A DNA stretch of 31,617 bases from CAZWCX01 sp964632945. Lineage in GTDB: Bacteria > Planctomycetota > MHYJ01 > WSZJ01 > CAZWCX01. Below, piece by piece: positions 31,408 through 31,617 of the stretch. Positions within the stretch are counted from its first letter, which is position 1, and every line of letters starts with the position of its first letter. Location: positions 1-31,617 of the forward strand of contig CAZWCX010000086.1 of the NCBI GenBank assembly GCA_964632945.1. Direction: 5' to 3'. A program made the position numbers and the translations under genes. The notes below the pieces were generated by a model. That model was not told the DNA's origin. It saw nothing but the letters and a program-made list of their open reading frames with translations, and did no database searches.

Positions 31408-31570
31408 TGGGTCTTCCATCTTGAGATCCTAGGTTCGGCCGAGGCGATTTTCGCGCCCGGCGAGGCGCGCGGAGGAGGCGATGCCCCGTGCATCGCCGAC
31501 GACGAGCAACGAAGCCCGGCGCGAAAAGCGACCGGACCAACCTGGGAAATCAAGGTTGAAGCCCCACTAG
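31404..31570. repeat. MITE-like ~167-bp repeat, copy 2
   Basis: This is the second copy of the element at 18132-18299. Its ends are better preserved: from the left it reads CTAGTGGGTCTTCCATCTT, and the right end ...GAAGCCCCACTAG is its inverse with few mismatches, giving ~37-bp imperfect terminal inverted repeats. CTAG stands at both ends (31404-31407 and 31567-31570), either as a 4-bp target duplication or as the tip of the inverted repeats. An internal TTTTCGCGCC pairs perfectly with GGCGCGAAAA (10 bp), and GGCGATGC pairs with GCATCGCC around a 5-nt loop. No open frame of interest lies inside, so it cannot encode its own transposase. Confidence 0.82.
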
Positions 31571-31617
31571 GCTCTGTCTGAAAAAGCCAAATTGAGGTAC
31601 CGCTGGATCATCGCCAG
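31571..31617. mobile_element. Possible end of an insertion sequence at the window edge
   Basis: Directly after the CTAG of repeat copy 2 the sequence changes to GCTCTGTCTGAAAAAGCC, more AT-rich than its surroundings. It is reminiscent of the terminal inverted repeats of some IS families, which begin GG(C/G)TCTGTCTGAAAA. Only 47 bp are visible, no transposase is in view, and the assignment is tentative. Confidence 0.25.

Noticed and set aside
1..31617. CRISPR arrays, rRNA, convincing tRNA genes or prophage genes
   Set aside because: No regularly spaced short repeats, rRNA-like stretches, closed cloverleaf folds or phage structural genes were seen.

Overview
This 31.6 kb window is high-GC DNA from a bacterium with a Gram-negative type envelope: it has several lipoproteins, an LPS-type sugar kinase and a Tad pilus. 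The paired DUF1501/DUF1800 genes, FHA-TPR membrane proteins and ECF sigma operon make Planctomycetota my best guess. No rRNA or other taxonomic marker is present, so that is inference.

Layout. The left edge holds the end of an RHS/YD-repeat protein and about 550 bp without a gene. Next come an FHA-FHA-TM-repeat protein (886-3240), a GT87-type glycosyltransferase (3392-4801) and, overlapping it by 4 nt, a GT2/LPS-kinase/pseudokinase fusion (4798-7317). Two minus-strand genes follow: a zinc-ribbon membrane protein and a DinB protein. At 8672-10637 a lipoprotein, an ECF sigma factor and a zinc-finger anti-sigma factor form an operon with two 4-nt overlaps. A minus-strand DUF1800-DUF1501 operon occupies 10763-13617.

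At 13950-14735 lies a DUF1223 thioredoxin-fold gene. Its conserved CxxC motif begins with an in-frame TGA, and a 7-bp hairpin with a G in a 4-nt loop sits 15 nt downstream. This is the geometry of a bacterial selenocysteine insertion element, so the gene probably encodes a selenoprotein (UxxC). It is the strongest novelty candidate here.

From 14879 to 26929 runs one co-oriented Tad/Flp pilus block: PP2C phosphatase, a 55-aa Flp pilin, prepilin peptidase, TadE-like, TadG-like, a second TadE-like protein, CpaB, a CpaF ATPase with an FHA domain fused to its N-terminus, TadB, TadC, and two FHA membrane proteins. The last FHA protein is a paralogue of the one at 886. With the phosphatase first and FHA domains on the ATPase and accessory proteins, control of the pilus by Ser/Thr phosphorylation is a reasonable inference. 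No secretin, CpaE or kinase is seen in the window.

The right part holds a divergent lipoprotein, acpP and fabF, a small lipoprotein, a STAS-domain protein and a lipoprotein amidase of the Amidase_2 family. Two copies of a ~168-bp element (18132-18299 and 31404-31570) have ~37-bp imperfect terminal inverted repeats. Each begins with CTAG, and both start inside the TAG stop codon of the preceding gene. They look like a MITE or a structured-RNA repeat. The last ~47 bp may be the end of an insertion sequence.
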